Below, piece after piece: positions 16,429 to 25,266 of a stretch of DNA of 64,000 nt. The translations under genes and the position numbers were made by a program. The stretch is from CALJFL01 sp963669435. GTDB taxonomy: Bacteria > Pseudomonadota > Gammaproteobacteria > Pseudomonadales > Halieaceae. Where the stretch lies: contig OY770025.1 of NCBI GenBank assembly GCA_963669435.1, forward strand, positions 1,488,001 to 1,552,000. Reading direction: 5' to 3'. Under the pieces are notes generated by a model that made no database searches, was not told the origin of the DNA, and was given only the letters and a program-made list of their open reading frames with translations. The stretch's first letter is position 1, and the number at the start of each line of letters is the position of its first letter.

Positions 16429-17489
16429 ACGCCGCGCTGGCCCGCGTCGGCTTACTGATCATCGTGCTGTTGGCATCGCCCTGGGCAAATGCCACGCGCA
16501 CGCCAGCGGACCTGGTTGAGGAAGGCAAGCTGCAGCTTGGCAGTAGCATCGTGCCGGGAGAGGCGATCGTTCCCGGCCAGAAGCTGAAACTGCAACTGGA
16601 TATCGCAACCCAGCGTTGGTTTGGAGGCGGCACGCGCATAGCAATTCCGGAGGTACCGGGACTGGTGATTCTGCAAACGGAGTCGTTTGCCAGCAACGCC
16701 AGCGAACAACGTGCAGGCATCACCTGGGTTGTGCAGCGCTGGACCCTCGATGTGTATCCGCAGCGAGCCGGCAGGTTCTCGATACCGCCACTGACGGTCA
16801 CGGTCAACGTCAATGACGCTGAAGACGGCAACATTGCGGGCGAAATTAAAGTACCCGGCGTGGCCTTTGAGGCGGCGATACCACCGGCGTTGGAACGAGC
16901 GGAGTTCTGGGTGGCCAGCCCGGACTTTACCGTCAGCCAGGAAGTAGACAGGAGTCTCGACAACCTGGCTCCGGGGGACGCTTTCCAGCGCACCATTCGC
17001 TTCCAGGCCAGCGATGTCATGGCGATGATGCTACCGACATTTTCGCCGAGTAAAATAGAGGGAATAGCAGCTTACCCGCTGCCGCCCGAACTGGATAATC
17101 GCAGCAATCGCGGGCAAGCGAGTGCGACACGCATCGAGAGGATCAGCTATGTTGCGCAACAGGCCGGCACCGTTACCCTGCCCGCACTGGAATTTATGTG
17201 GTGGAATACCAACACCGAAAGCCTGGAGCTTCTGACACTGCCAGCACTCGAGATCACGATCAGCGGCGCCGGTGCAACGGCACAAGAGGATATGACCGCC
17301 ACCGACTGGCGCCACCTCGCGCTGTCGGGTGCAGTGGTACTGGCCCTACTGTGCCTGGCCGTATTGCTGTATTTAATGCTGCGCAAACTACCATGGCAGC
17401 GGCTAATGGCGCCCGTTGAGAAAGGTTGGCAAATACTGAAGAGTCTAAGGCAACCCGCGTTGCCGCCAACTTTAAACCCGCGCCGTTGA
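16425..17489 (+). CDS. batD: BatD-like protein
   Basis: The 354-residue product begins at ATG 16425, overlapping the previous stop. It has a signal peptide (LLIIVLLASPWANA), a beta-rich periplasmic body with segments such as PGEAIVPGQKLKLQLDI and YPQRAGRFSIPPLTV, and a C-terminal membrane helix (LALSGAVVLALLCLAVLLYLM in two parts) with a short basic tail. This is the layout of BatD-family oxygen-tolerance proteins. It is the last gene of the six-gene operon; the next gene is 88 nt away with its own ribosome-binding site. Confidence 0.82.
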   Translation: MNAALARVGLLIIVLLASPWANATRTPADLVEEGKLQLGSSIVPGEAIVPGQKLKLQLDIATQRWFGGGTRIAIPEVPGLVILQTESFASNASEQRAGITWVVQRWTLDVYPQRAGRFSIPPLTVTVNVNDAEDGNIAGEIKVPGVAFEAAIPPALERAEFWVASPDFTVSQEVDRSLDNLAPGDAFQRTIRFQASDVMAMMLPTFSPSKIEGIAAYPLPPELDNRSNRGQASATRIERISYVAQQAGTVTLPALEFMWWNTNTESLELLTLPALEITISGAGATAQEDMTATDWRHLALSGAVVLALLCLAVLLYLMLRKLPWQRLMAPVEKGWQILKSLRQPALPPTLNPRR

Positions 17490-17577
17490 CGCCCATGTCT
17501 TTGGGCCTAAGGTCGAAAGCCTGCGAAAAAGCCCCAGAAATGATTCACCGAGCGCATTGTTGAGGAGTAAATACCAG

Positions 17578-18093
17578 GTGCCACAACTTCCGAGTAAGGT
17601 CCAGACGATTAGCCTGATTGGCATGCCCGGCGCTGGCAAGAGTACCGTCGGTGTCGTCCTGGCAAAGATGACGGGACTACAATTTCGTGACACCGATCTG
17701 GATATACAGGTCAGGGAGGGCGCCACCCTCCAGCAGATTCTCGACCGCAGCGGTTATCAACACCTACGCGCCATTGAGCAGGAAGTATTACTGGCGCTGG
17801 ACCCTGCCAGGGCAGTGATCTCTACCGGCGGCAGCGCGGTGTACAGCGAACCCGTTATGGCTCACCTGCGTGCTGCCGGACCACTGGTCTACCTGCGCGC
17901 CACACTGGCTACATTGCTACCGCGGGTAGCCGCGACACCTGATAGAGGCATAGCCAGTCCCGGGGAGCAGAGTTTTGAGCAGATCTACAGCGAACGCTGT
18001 TCCCTGTATGAACAGCATGCCGACATTACCGTCGATGTTGACGCTGCTAACCCCGAGGCGCTCGCCGCGGCCATCATCGCGGCCCTGAATTGA
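17578..18093 (+). CDS. aroK: Shikimate kinase
   Basis: The 171-residue product carries the P-loop GMPGAGKST, the RDTDLDIQ shikimate-binding Asp region, the STGGSAVYS motif and a C-terminal CSLYEQHADITVDV segment. The length is normal for AroK/AroL, which phosphorylates shikimate in chorismate synthesis. I chose GTG at 17578 because GAGGAG at 17562-17567 is 10 nt upstream; a TTG at 17557 lies before that site. Unlike the common aroK-aroB pair, aroB is not adjacent, so the symbol is provisional. Confidence 0.85.
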   Translation: MPQLPSKVQTISLIGMPGAGKSTVGVVLAKMTGLQFRDTDLDIQVREGATLQQILDRSGYQHLRAIEQEVLLALDPARAVISTGGSAVYSEPVMAHLRAAGPLVYLRATLATLLPRVAATPDRGIASPGEQSFEQIYSERCSLYEQHADITVDVDAANPEALAAAIIAALN

Positions 18094-18189
18094 GCACCTT
18101 GGGCCAGACGTGTCCGGACGCGTTCAACCGCCGCGGCTTGGTCATGAAATGCCCCAAAGTCCTGTAAGTTCAGGTTAAAAGCGCTGGCA

Positions 18190-18195
18190 TATAAT
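18190..18195 (+). promoter_or_regulatory. -10 box before the candidate structured RNA
   Basis: A perfect TATAAT lies here, with a poor -35 candidate (AGTTCA) 17 nt upstream. The transcript would begin near 18202, about 10 nt before the paired element at 18212-18300. Confidence 0.4.
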
Positions 18196-18201
18196 TTGCA
18201 C

Positions 18202-18303
18202 TAACCCCTGTGGCGGCCCCGGTGGCGCAATTGCTCAAGGACGAGCCTACATGGAAGGCCAGAACCTGCGCAGGGATTCCAGGGAAGGGCCGGGGTCGCC
18301 GCA
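18202..18303 (+). ncRNA. Candidate structured RNA, family unknown
   Basis: Between shikimate kinase and a small protein lies an element whose ends pair over 11 bp: GGCGGCCCCGG at 18212-18222 with CCGGGGTCGCC at 18290-18300, including one G-U. The interior holds a TGGAA/TTCCA stem and four ANGGA sequences (AAGGA, ATGGA, AGGGA, AGGGA). A TATAAT box lies just upstream. A small hairpin CGGTGT/ACACCG follows at about 18308, without a T-run. It lacks the conserved core of 4.5S RNA and a tRNA T-loop. The GGA motifs would suit a CsrA/RsmA-binding RNA, but that is a guess. Confidence 0.35.
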
Positions 18304-18437
18304 TTATCGGTGTAAAAAACACCGAATCTGCCCCAAAAAAATGTTCGATTAATCACCCAAAATTTGATTTACTCCCGCCAAGGTAGCAAGGTTTGTTACC
18401 GAAGGCAGCGCTGGTATAAATCATCCGGAGGTGGTTT

Positions 18438-18659
18438 ATGGGAGAGCGAAATCAGGAGCCCGCAGTAAGTGAACCGTTGGACGATATTTTCGACCCTGCT
18501 TTGGACGATATATCAGAAGACGAGTTAGAGGAACTGACACCGATCGCAGCGAGCAAACGACGCCTGGCAGAAAAACGACGCAGGGCGGAATTACGCCTTG
18601 AGGAAAAACGCCTGCGAGACGAACTCGGTGACTACGACCTGGAGTTTGACGACCTCTAA
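18438..18659 (+). CDS. Small charged protein resembling the PA3496 family
   Basis: The 73-residue product has an acidic N-terminal half (DDIFDPALDDISEDELEEL) and a basic, helical second half (KRRLAEKRRRAELRLEEKRL) ending in RDELGDYDLEFDDL. That C-terminal pattern, an Arg-rich helix then LxDYxxxxDL, resembles the small gammaproteobacterial PA3496 family, annotated as putative envelope integrity proteins. A clear CCGGAGGT at 18424-18431 supports the ATG. No signal peptide or membrane helix is present. The function is unknown. Confidence 0.6.
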   Translation: MGERNQEPAVSEPLDDIFDPALDDISEDELEELTPIAASKRRLAEKRRRAELRLEEKRLRDELGDYDLEFDDL

Positions 18660-18795
18660 ACATCGCGGCGCGCCTTAAACCAGCACGCCGCCCTTACCAA
18701 CTCCGGCGATGAGCGTCGGCGGGGATTGTATTACGCTTCTCGGCCCACCGCTGTCACACACCATAGCGTGCGTACACACACAGGAGGCCCCACAC

Positions 18796-19002
18796 TTGGC
18801 TGAACAGAAACGTGAAGTTCGCACCATCGAAGTCACCTACCTGTGCGACGCCTGCGGACAGGGCATGATGGTCAAGAACGGTACCATGGATAAAGAAACG
18901 GGCGAGATCGAACACCGTTGCATGATCTGCGATCACACCCAGGTGTTTAAGTGGCAGGAGTACCCCCGCTACGAACACATCGGCATGGACGAGAAGCTCT
19001 AG
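18796..19002 (+). CDS. Small zinc-ribbon protein
   Basis: The 68-residue product has two CxxC knuckles, LCDACG and RCMICD, separated by about 20 residues, the layout of a rubredoxin-like or zinc-ribbon fold, followed by an aromatic tail (FKWQEYPRYEHIGMDEKL). I chose TTG at 18796 because a full AGGAGG at 18782-18787 lies 8 nt upstream; the frame stays open further upstream without a ribosome site. It converges with mtnA, with a 10-nt gap between stops. It is probably cytoplasmic; function not recognised. Confidence 0.7.
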   Translation: MAEQKREVRTIEVTYLCDACGQGMMVKNGTMDKETGEIEHRCMICDHTQVFKWQEYPRYEHIGMDEKL

Positions 19003-19012
19003 TCCAGCGTCG

Positions 19013-20080
19013 CTAAATCACCCTGTTGTGCAATTCAGCCAATGCCTCGGCGCTGGCAGCAACCGCCCCGTGTTCCGTTAACAGGCGAGTCACCAGTGAG
19101 GCCGGGGTAATATCAAACGCCGGATTTGCCACTATTGCTTGCTCAGGGCCGCCGGTGACCGTGCGTAATGAACCGTCACTATCGCGCCCCAGAAAAGACA
19201 GCAGTTCCTCCGCGCCGCGCTCTTCAATAGGTATCTCAGCACCACTAGGACATTGCCAATCGATGGTCGACACCGGTAACGCCACATAGAACGGTACCGC
19301 GTGTGCGCTGGCGGCCAGCGCTTTCAAATAGGTGCCCACCTTGTTGCACACATCGCCGTTCGCGGCGGTGCGGTCACTACCGACTATCACGCAATCCACC
19401 TGCCCGCGCTGCATCAGCAGGCCACAGCTGTTGTCAGCCACGATAGTGCAAGGTACCCCGGCCCGCTGTAATTCCCAGGCGGTGAGGTTCATGCCCTGGT
19501 TGCGGGGCCGGGTTTCAGACACCCAGACATGCACATTCCGACCCTGGGCATGCGCCTTGTAAATGGGAGCCAGGGCCGTACCCCACTGGATAGTCGCCAG
19601 CCAGCCGGCATTACAGTGGGTCATGATGTTCAGCGTTCCGCCCGTATCTTCAGGCAGAAACTGCAAGCCGGTTTCGCCGATGCTGCCACAAACGGCAATA
19701 TCTTCAGCCCGCAACCGGTGCGCACAGGCCAGTGCTTCATCGGCACGCGCGCCCTGTGGCAAGTTACTGACTGCCGCTGCTACCTGTTCGAGTGCCCAGC
19801 GCAGGTTTACCGCCGTGGGCCGGGTCGCGGCGAGAGTATCGCTGGCCTGGCGCAATCCGTCATCACTGGCGTCATCGACCAGTGCCCGCGCCAATCCATA
19901 GGCCGCGGTTATGCCAATCAACGGTGCTCCGCGTACCTGCATGGCCGCGATTGCGTGACAGAAGTCGGGAAGTTCCGTCAGTGTCAGCCAGCGCAGCTCA
20001 TGGGGCAGCAGGGTCTGGTCTATGATCTCTACGCGCCCGTCGGCCCAGCGCAAGCTGGACAGGTCATCATCAGTAAACAT
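19013..20080 (-). CDS. mtnA: S-methyl-5-thioribose-1-phosphate isomerase
   Basis: The 355-residue product is MtnA of the methionine salvage pathway, which isomerises methylthioribose-1-phosphate to the ribulose form. It has the catalytic Cys in MTHCNAGWLATIQWGTALAP and the catalytic Asp in VGSDRTAANGDVCNKVGT. The frame is open far upstream but the conserved start is MFTDDDLSSLRW at 20080, with GGGAG just before it. It lies 20 nt after the membrane-protein gene on the same strand, so it may be the last gene of the puuA transcript. No other salvage gene is in the window. Confidence 0.92.
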   Translation of the reverse strand: MFTDDDLSSLRWADGRVEIIDQTLLPHELRWLTLTELPDFCHAIAAMQVRGAPLIGITAAYGLARALVDDASDDGLRQASDTLAATRPTAVNLRWALEQVAAAVSNLPQGARADEALACAHRLRAEDIAVCGSIGETGLQFLPEDTGGTLNIMTHCNAGWLATIQWGTALAPIYKAHAQGRNVHVWVSETRPRNQGMNLTAWELQRAGVPCTIVADNSCGLLMQRGQVDCVIVGSDRTAANGDVCNKVGTYLKALAASAHAVPFYVALPVSTIDWQCPSGAEIPIEERGAEELLSFLGRDSDGSLRTVTGGPEQAIVANPAFDITPASLVTRLLTEHGAVAASAEALAELHNRVI

Positions 20081-20099
20081 GGTTTCTCCCGAAATCGGT

Positions 20100-20981
20100 T
20101 CAGGCGAGTTGGCTAGGTGCGCTCTCGTCGTGTTTGGCCTGGCGGGTCTCATGCTGCCATTCGAAGACATTGAGCTCAATAAAAATGAAGGCAAACAGCC
20201 ACAGGCTCGCATCCCAGAAATCGATGAACGAGCCCGCGTAGCCCCAGTAGCCGGCGGCCGCAAATAAAACCGCATAGAGGAAGTATTTGATGTACCGCGT
20301 GCTGTACATGATCTGTGCTGACAGGTTTCCGCGCAGCTGCAGCCGCACTTCATTCTCGAGCACCACCACCACCAGGATCCAGGTCGCTGAATTAATGACA
20401 TCGGTCCAGGCAAGCCACTGTGCACCGCGCAATACAGCGGGATCGGCGACAATATTATGGCCGTTGAACCGCACAACCTCTGAGCCAATGGCGGCACAGT
20501 TGTCCGGGCCGATCGCTACGTAATCATCAAGGTCCACAAGCAGCGACCACTGCTGCCCAAGAGTGGCACAGAAGTCCGTGTTGTAAAACGGTGCCACATC
20601 AAGGACCAGGGTCAATTCGGCAACGTAACCGGTGAAGGCATAGACAATAAAAATATAACAGAAGCCACGCACGCCATGGATGGACCACTTTACCCAACCG
20701 TGGATACGTTGATCGTCCAGCACCGAAGTTTCGAGTTCAAACAACAGCAACAAAATTACCCAGGCGGCGGTATCGATAGAGGATGCATAGGCCTGGATGA
20801 TTTCATCCAACGCTATGCCATCACTGAAGGTAGTCCGCGCTGCAACAACCTCCTCGGCAAAGAACAGGTAAACATTGAAACTGAGTAACGCGTAGGTGAG
20901 ATACTTTACCGCGGTGAACAGCTGGTACCGCCGATCAGAAAGGAAATGTGTGCTGCCTTCGCGCAATGGTCGCTCAATCAA
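20100..20981 (-). CDS. Polytopic membrane protein of unknown function
   Basis: The 293-residue product has about six hydrophobic helices, for example FTAVKYLTYALLSFNVYLFF, IDTAAWVILLLLFELE and the last pair around ASLWLFAFIFIELNVF. Acidic residues sit inside or next to several helices (FELET, LENEV, IELNVF). No family was recognised. Its start codon overlaps the stop of the upstream glutamine-synthetase-like gene by 4 nt, indicating translational coupling and perhaps a shared role with polyamine metabolism. Confidence 0.6.
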   Translation of the reverse strand: MIERPLREGSTHFLSDRRYQLFTAVKYLTYALLSFNVYLFFAEEVVAARTTFSDGIALDEIIQAYASSIDTAAWVILLLLFELETSVLDDQRIHGWVKWSIHGVRGFCYIFIVYAFTGYVAELTLVLDVAPFYNTDFCATLGQQWSLLVDLDDYVAIGPDNCAAIGSEVVRFNGHNIVADPAVLRGAQWLAWTDVINSATWILVVVVLENEVRLQLRGNLSAQIMYSTRYIKYFLYAVLFAAAGYWGYAGSFIDFWDASLWLFAFIFIELNVFEWQHETRQAKHDESAPSQLA

Positions 20982-22327
20982 ACCTGTAGCAACAGGTACT
21001 CGCGCTCCCAGGAACTGATCACCCGGTTAAACTCTTCGAACTCGTCGAGTTTCACCGCAGAGTAAGCGCGCAGGAACAACTCTCCGAAAATCTCTCCAAC
21101 CTCCGGAGTGTTTTGCAGGGAGCGCAAACCCTCTTCCAGGGTACGGGCCACTTCTATCGAATCTTCATTCGCGGTGCCGTGGTGGGGATCACTGGGCTGC
21201 AGCTTCTGCTTCATACCGAGGTAGCCGCTGGCCAGGGTCGCTGCGAAGGCCAGATAAGGGTTCACATCGGCACCGGGGAATCGATTCTCCACCCGGGTGG
21301 CGGCGGCAGACGCATCGGGTACCCGAAATGCCACCGTGCGATTATCAAAGCCCCAGTTGAGATTAATCGGAGCAGAGATATCCGGCGCCAGACGTCGATA
21401 GGAATTCACGTTGGGCGCATACAAGGCAATCAATTCCGGCGTGTAGCGCTGAAGGCCGGCGATGTAGGACATAAGGGCATCGGAATGGCCACCCTCTGGC
21501 CCGGCGAAAATATTCTCGCCGCCTTCCTGCTTTACCAGACTCTGGTGAATATGCATGGCGCTGCCCGGCTCGGCCTGCATCGGCTTGGCCATGAAAGTGG
21601 CATAGATCCCGTGTTTGTGAGCGGTTTCCCTAACTGTGCGCTTGAAGGCGAACACCTGGTCGGCGAGGCTTAGCGGGTCACCATGCAGGAAGTTGATTTC
21701 CATTTGCGCGGCGCCGCTCTCGTGGATCAGGGTATCTACCTCGAGATTCTGTGCTTCGGCAAAGTCATACATGTCCTCCACGAAGTCCTCAAACTCCGCA
21801 ACGGCGTCGATGCTATAGGACAGGCGTGCCGTTTCGCTGCGCCCGGACCGGCCCCGCGGTGCCGAGAGGACATTATCCGGGTCGAGGTTTTTGTCCACCA
21901 GGTAGAACTCCATCTCGGGCGCCACCACTGGGGTGAGTCCCTCATTCTCATAGAGATTAAGTACCTTGCGTAACACGTTGCGCGTGGACAGGGGGTGGAG
22001 CTCACCCTCGACGGTATAGCAGTCATGGATAACCTGCGCGGTAGGTTCCCTGGCCCAGGGCACGACGCGCAAGGTGTTGGCGTCAGGCTTCAGCACCATA
22101 TCCCGGTCTGAAGGGTCGACAAAATCCCAGTGCTCGTCGGTAAACTCGCCGGTGACGGTCTGCACCAGGATACTTTCGGGTAACTTGGGGTCACCCATAT
22201 CCAGAAACTGGTGCGCGGGTATAAATTTGCCGCGCGCATTTCCGGTGATATCGGGAACCAGGCACTCGACTTCGGATATCTGGTGTTCTTTCAACCAGTC
22301 CTTAATCGCCTGCGCATCGGTGTCCAT
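20978..22327 (-). CDS. puuA: Glutamine synthetase-family gamma-glutamylpolyamine synthetase
   Basis: The 449-residue product has the GS-fold active-site motifs: PEMEFYLVD, ESGAAQMEINFLHGDPL (metal-binding Glu), AEPGSAMHIHQSL and NWGFDNRTVAFRVP. The lengths and the divergent FAD oxidase fit PuuA-type enzymes, which ligate glutamate to putrescine in an ATP-dependent step, rather than housekeeping GlnA. The start at 22327 (MDTDAQAIKDWLKEHQI) matches the family; an ATG 39 nt upstream is in frame but less likely. The substrate could be another amine, such as spermidine or ethanolamine. Confidence 0.78.
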   Translation of the reverse strand: MDTDAQAIKDWLKEHQISEVECLVPDITGNARGKFIPAHQFLDMGDPKLPESILVQTVTGEFTDEHWDFVDPSDRDMVLKPDANTLRVVPWAREPTAQVIHDCYTVEGELHPLSTRNVLRKVLNLYENEGLTPVVAPEMEFYLVDKNLDPDNVLSAPRGRSGRSETARLSYSIDAVAEFEDFVEDMYDFAEAQNLEVDTLIHESGAAQMEINFLHGDPLSLADQVFAFKRTVRETAHKHGIYATFMAKPMQAEPGSAMHIHQSLVKQEGGENIFAGPEGGHSDALMSYIAGLQRYTPELIALYAPNVNSYRRLAPDISAPINLNWGFDNRTVAFRVPDASAAATRVENRFPGADVNPYLAFAATLASGYLGMKQKLQPSDPHHGTANEDSIEVARTLEEGLRSLQNTPEVGEIFGELFLRAYSAVKLDEFEEFNRVISSWEREYLLLQV

Positions 22328-22440
22328 AAAATGTCCGTAATAGCCAAAACACCAGTATCGCAGCATCGCAAACGCGGGTTCAAGTCCGCTACCCCTAACG
22401 TGTTATCCGGTAAAAAGCCGGCTACCGTTATCATTAGCGC

Positions 22441-23724
22441 ATGCAAAATTTGGCTCATATCGATTCCTGGTACGCCGCATCGGCGAACCAACAGCTGAAC
22501 TTTCCCGCACTACAGGGCGAGGTGGAAACCGATGTCTGCGTCATCGGTGGCGGTTATACCGGATTGTCGACCGCTATTCACCTGCGCAAGCGCGGCTACC
22601 GCGTCGTTCTGCTGGAAGCGAACAAAATCGGCTGGGGCGCGTCGGGACGCAACGGTGGTCATGTTGGTACGGGGCAGCGTGCCGGACAGGATCAGCTGGA
22701 GAAAATGCTCGGACTCGATCACGCCAGGGCCTTGTGGCAATTGGGGCTCGAAGCCGTGGACACTGTCTGCAGTCTGGTTGACGAGTTCGGCATCGACTGC
22801 GAGCTGAAAACCGGCAACCTGCACGTGGCGGCCAAGTCGGGAGACACCCCCGAGTTGATTGAGGAAGTCGACCACCTCCGCACGGTCTACAACTATGACC
22901 AGATAAGCTACGTCCCGCCGGAAGAACTGGCGAGCATGACCTCGGGACAGAACTTCCACGGCGGCACCCTGGATATGGGCGCGCGCCATCTGCACCCGCT
23001 GAATTATGCCCTGGGTCTGGCAAAAGCAGCTGAGGAGCTGGGCGCCCAGTTACACGAAGGCAGCCGGGTGCGCGCCTACACAGAAGGCCAGCAGGTCGAG
23101 GTAGCCACCGACGGTGGTAAGGTAAAGGCGAACTACCTGGTGCTCGCCTGCAACGGTTACCTGGAGAAGCTGGAGCAGCGCGCAGCCGGGCGAATCATGC
23201 CGATTAACAATTACATGCTGGCTACTGCCCCGCTCGAAGAGTCAGTGGCACGCCGTTTGATTCGCGACGATACGTCCATGTCAGACAGCCTGTTCGTCAT
23301 CAACTATTGGAAACTGTCCGCGGACAACCGCCTGTTGTTCGGCGGGGGCGAAACTTACAGTCGCCGTTTTCCGGCGGATATTCCGGGATTTGTGCGCAAG
23401 TACATGCTGAAGATTTATCCCGAGTTGCATGACACCCCTATCGAACACGGCTGGGGCGGCACGTTGGCGATCACCATGAATCGCATGCCTGACTTTGGAC
23501 GGGTCTCCAACCAGGTGTTCTACGCCCACGGCTATTCAGGGCACGGGGTTCCCACGGCAACCATGGCCGGTAAGCTGCTAGCGGAAGTGATAAGTGGCAC
23601 CGCCGAGCGTTTCGACATCATGGCTACGGTGCCCTCACACCAGTTTCCGGGCGGCACGCTATTACGCTGGCCGGGGCTGGTAGCCGGTATGCTGTTCTAC
23701 GCGATTCGGGATCGCATCGGCTAG
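22441..23724 (+). CDS. puuB: FAD-dependent gamma-glutamylputrescine oxidase-type oxidoreductase
   Basis: The 427-residue product has a DAO-type FAD domain: a dinucleotide-binding GGGYTGLSTAIHLRKRG near residues 37-53, then WGASGRNGGHVGTGQ, and a C-terminal YAHGYSGHGVPTATMAGKL. It matches the PuuB family, which oxidises the amine of gamma-glutamylputrescine to an aldehyde. It is divergent from puuA across a 113-nt gap, a typical regulatory arrangement; no puuR-like repressor lies here. The region right after the stop is a tandem repeat (23722-23823). Confidence 0.82.
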   Translation: MQNLAHIDSWYAASANQQLNFPALQGEVETDVCVIGGGYTGLSTAIHLRKRGYRVVLLEANKIGWGASGRNGGHVGTGQRAGQDQLEKMLGLDHARALWQLGLEAVDTVCSLVDEFGIDCELKTGNLHVAAKSGDTPELIEEVDHLRTVYNYDQISYVPPEELASMTSGQNFHGGTLDMGARHLHPLNYALGLAKAAEELGAQLHEGSRVRAYTEGQQVEVATDGGKVKANYLVLACNGYLEKLEQRAAGRIMPINNYMLATAPLEESVARRLIRDDTSMSDSLFVINYWKLSADNRLLFGGGETYSRRFPADIPGFVRKYMLKIYPELHDTPIEHGWGGTLAITMNRMPDFGRVSNQVFYAHGYSGHGVPTATMAGKLLAEVISGTAERFDIMATVPSHQFPGGTLLRWPGLVAGMLFYAIRDRIG

Positions 23725-23823
23725 AGGTCAAAGCATAGAAATCAGAGCCTAGAGGTCAAGAGCCTGGAAATCAGAGCCTGAAAGTCAGGGGCCAGAAATC
23801 AAAGCCTGGAAGTCAGCTGCGCC
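23722..23823 (+). repeat. Degenerate 14-nt tandem repeat beginning at the puuB stop codon
   Basis: About seven units of 14-15 nt follow the stop, alternating between two variants: AAATCAGAGCCTag/ga and ARGTCAxxGCCxGG. The first units repeat the TAG of the stop codon at 23722, 23736 and 23750, which are in three different frames. The tract lies before the weak start region of epmB. It encodes nothing obvious. Confidence 0.8.
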
Positions 23824-23875
23824 GTGAGCCAGCAGTTGTTAAACTGCCGGGTAGGCCCACCACCCAAGCAAGAAC

Positions 23876-24895
23876 GTGACTTTACTCGCTAGTACCCAAT
23901 TGTCCGCCGAATCCTGGCAGGCGCAGCTGCGCAATGTAATAACCAGTCCCTCCGAGCTTCTCGACATGCTTGGCTTGGATTCTTTGGAAGCTAATATCTC
24001 GAGCGAGGCCAGCGCAGAATTTGCCTTCAAAGTACCGCACGCCTTCGCCCAACGGATGGTACCCGGTGATCCTCACGACCCGCTATTACGCCAGGTACTG
24101 GCCACCAGCGACGAAATGCTCCGACTGCCGGGCTATGAGGACGATCCCTTGCAGGAAACCGGCGCAGCCAATACCCGACCCGGCATCATTCACAAGTACC
24201 GGGGCCGCGCCCTGCTCCTGCTGACAGGCACCTGCGCGATCAATTGCCGGTATTGCTTTCGGCGGCACTTCCCTTACGAAGATAACCGCAACGGCCGCGA
24301 GCAATGGCAGCAGGCCCTCGATTACATAAGGGAAGACGAGAGTATTACCGAGGTAATTCTCAGCGGCGGTGACCCCCTGGTTCCCGGTGACGACTACCTG
24401 CACAACATCGTTAGTGCCATCGCCAATATCGAGCACGTCAACACACTGCGAATGCATAGCCGTTTACCTATTGTCCTACCAGCGCGCATCACGCCCGACT
24501 TGCGGGAGGCTATCTGTTCGTCACACCTGAAGGTAGTGCTGGTTATCCACTGCAATCATGCACAGGAAATTGATGGCGATGTACATAACGCCCTGCAGGC
24601 ATTACGTGACTGGGGTGTGACCCTGCTGAACCAGGCGGTCCTGCTGGCCGGTGTCAATGATTCAGCCGAAGCACAAATCGACCTGAGTCATGCCTTGCAT
24701 GGCAGCGGGGTATTACCTTACTACCTGCACCTGTTGGACCCGGTGCGCGGCGCCCAACACTTCGATGTCAGCGAACCCGCCGCGCAAGACATTATTCGGG
24801 AGATTACCAAAGAGCTACCGGGCTACCTGGTACCCCGGCTGGTGCGCGAAGTGCCTGGAGAATCCTCCAAGCGAGCTATACCCATCGACCGCTGA
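23876..24895 (+). CDS. epmB: EF-P lysine 2,3-aminomutase EpmB (radical SAM)
   Basis: The 339-residue product has the radical SAM cluster motif CAINCRYC and the ILSGGDPL motif that binds SAM, within the lysine-aminomutase fold; KYRGRALLLLTGTC precedes the cluster. The size is that of EpmB, shorter than catabolic lysine 2,3-aminomutases. EpmB makes beta-lysine for attachment to elongation factor P by EpmA; neither efp nor epmA is in the window. The start is GTG at 23876, with only a weak AAGCAAG upstream. Confidence 0.88.
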   Translation: MTLLASTQLSAESWQAQLRNVITSPSELLDMLGLDSLEANISSEASAEFAFKVPHAFAQRMVPGDPHDPLLRQVLATSDEMLRLPGYEDDPLQETGAANTRPGIIHKYRGRALLLLTGTCAINCRYCFRRHFPYEDNRNGREQWQQALDYIREDESITEVILSGGDPLVPGDDYLHNIVSAIANIEHVNTLRMHSRLPIVLPARITPDLREAICSSHLKVVLVIHCNHAQEIDGDVHNALQALRDWGVTLLNQAVLLAGVNDSAEAQIDLSHALHGSGVLPYYLHLLDPVRGAQHFDVSEPAAQDIIREITKELPGYLVPRLVREVPGESSKRAIPIDR

Positions 24896-24903
24896 TCAGG
24901 TCG

Positions 24904-25266
24904 CTAGGAACGGTTTTTCACATAGGATCGCTTGCTGCTGATCTTATCGCCGACAAAGGTAAACAGATCGCAGCCATCCAGCTCTACACTTTCACCGTTG
25001 GGCCGCGTACCAATTAACGTCCACTCCCAACAGGCATGATTGCCCGCGGCAAAGCGGCTGATAGTCTCAAAACGGACATCGGGTATATCCCGGAACACCT
25101 CAAGAAATCGCTCGCGGACAGTGTCACTACCCTGGTAACGGGTGCCAAAGCGCTCCTGCCCGCCCCCGGTTTCGAACACACAATCATCTGTCATGTGCGC
25201 CATGATGCGATCGATATCGTGGGCGTTCCAGGCGTCGCAGTAGTCTTCGAGTGTGGATGGGGTCAT
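24904..25266 (-). CDS. NTF2-like/SnoaL-like polyketide-cyclase fold protein
   Basis: The 120-residue product has the pattern of a SnoaL-like domain: an N-terminal helix LEDYCDAWNAHDIDRIMAH, then MTDDCVFETGG, GTRYQGSDTVRERFLEVF and a C-terminal sheet (WEWTLIGTRPNGESVELDG). Such small alpha+beta barrels bind small ligands or catalyse diverse steps, so the function cannot be assigned. It converges with epmB with 8 nt between stops. Confidence 0.75.
   Translation of the reverse strand: MTPSTLEDYCDAWNAHDIDRIMAHMTDDCVFETGGGQERFGTRYQGSDTVRERFLEVFRDIPDVRFETISRFAAGNHACWEWTLIGTRPNGESVELDGCDLFTFVGDKISSKRSYVKNRS

Noticed and set aside
18212..18300. 4.5S (SRP) RNA or tRNA as identity of the structured element
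   Set aside because: The GGAA-loop core with AGCAG partner of SRP RNA and any T-loop of a tRNA are absent.
23722..23823. CRISPR-like array
   Set aside because: Units are contiguous and degenerate with no spacers, and no cas gene is present; the same holds for the other short tandem repeats.
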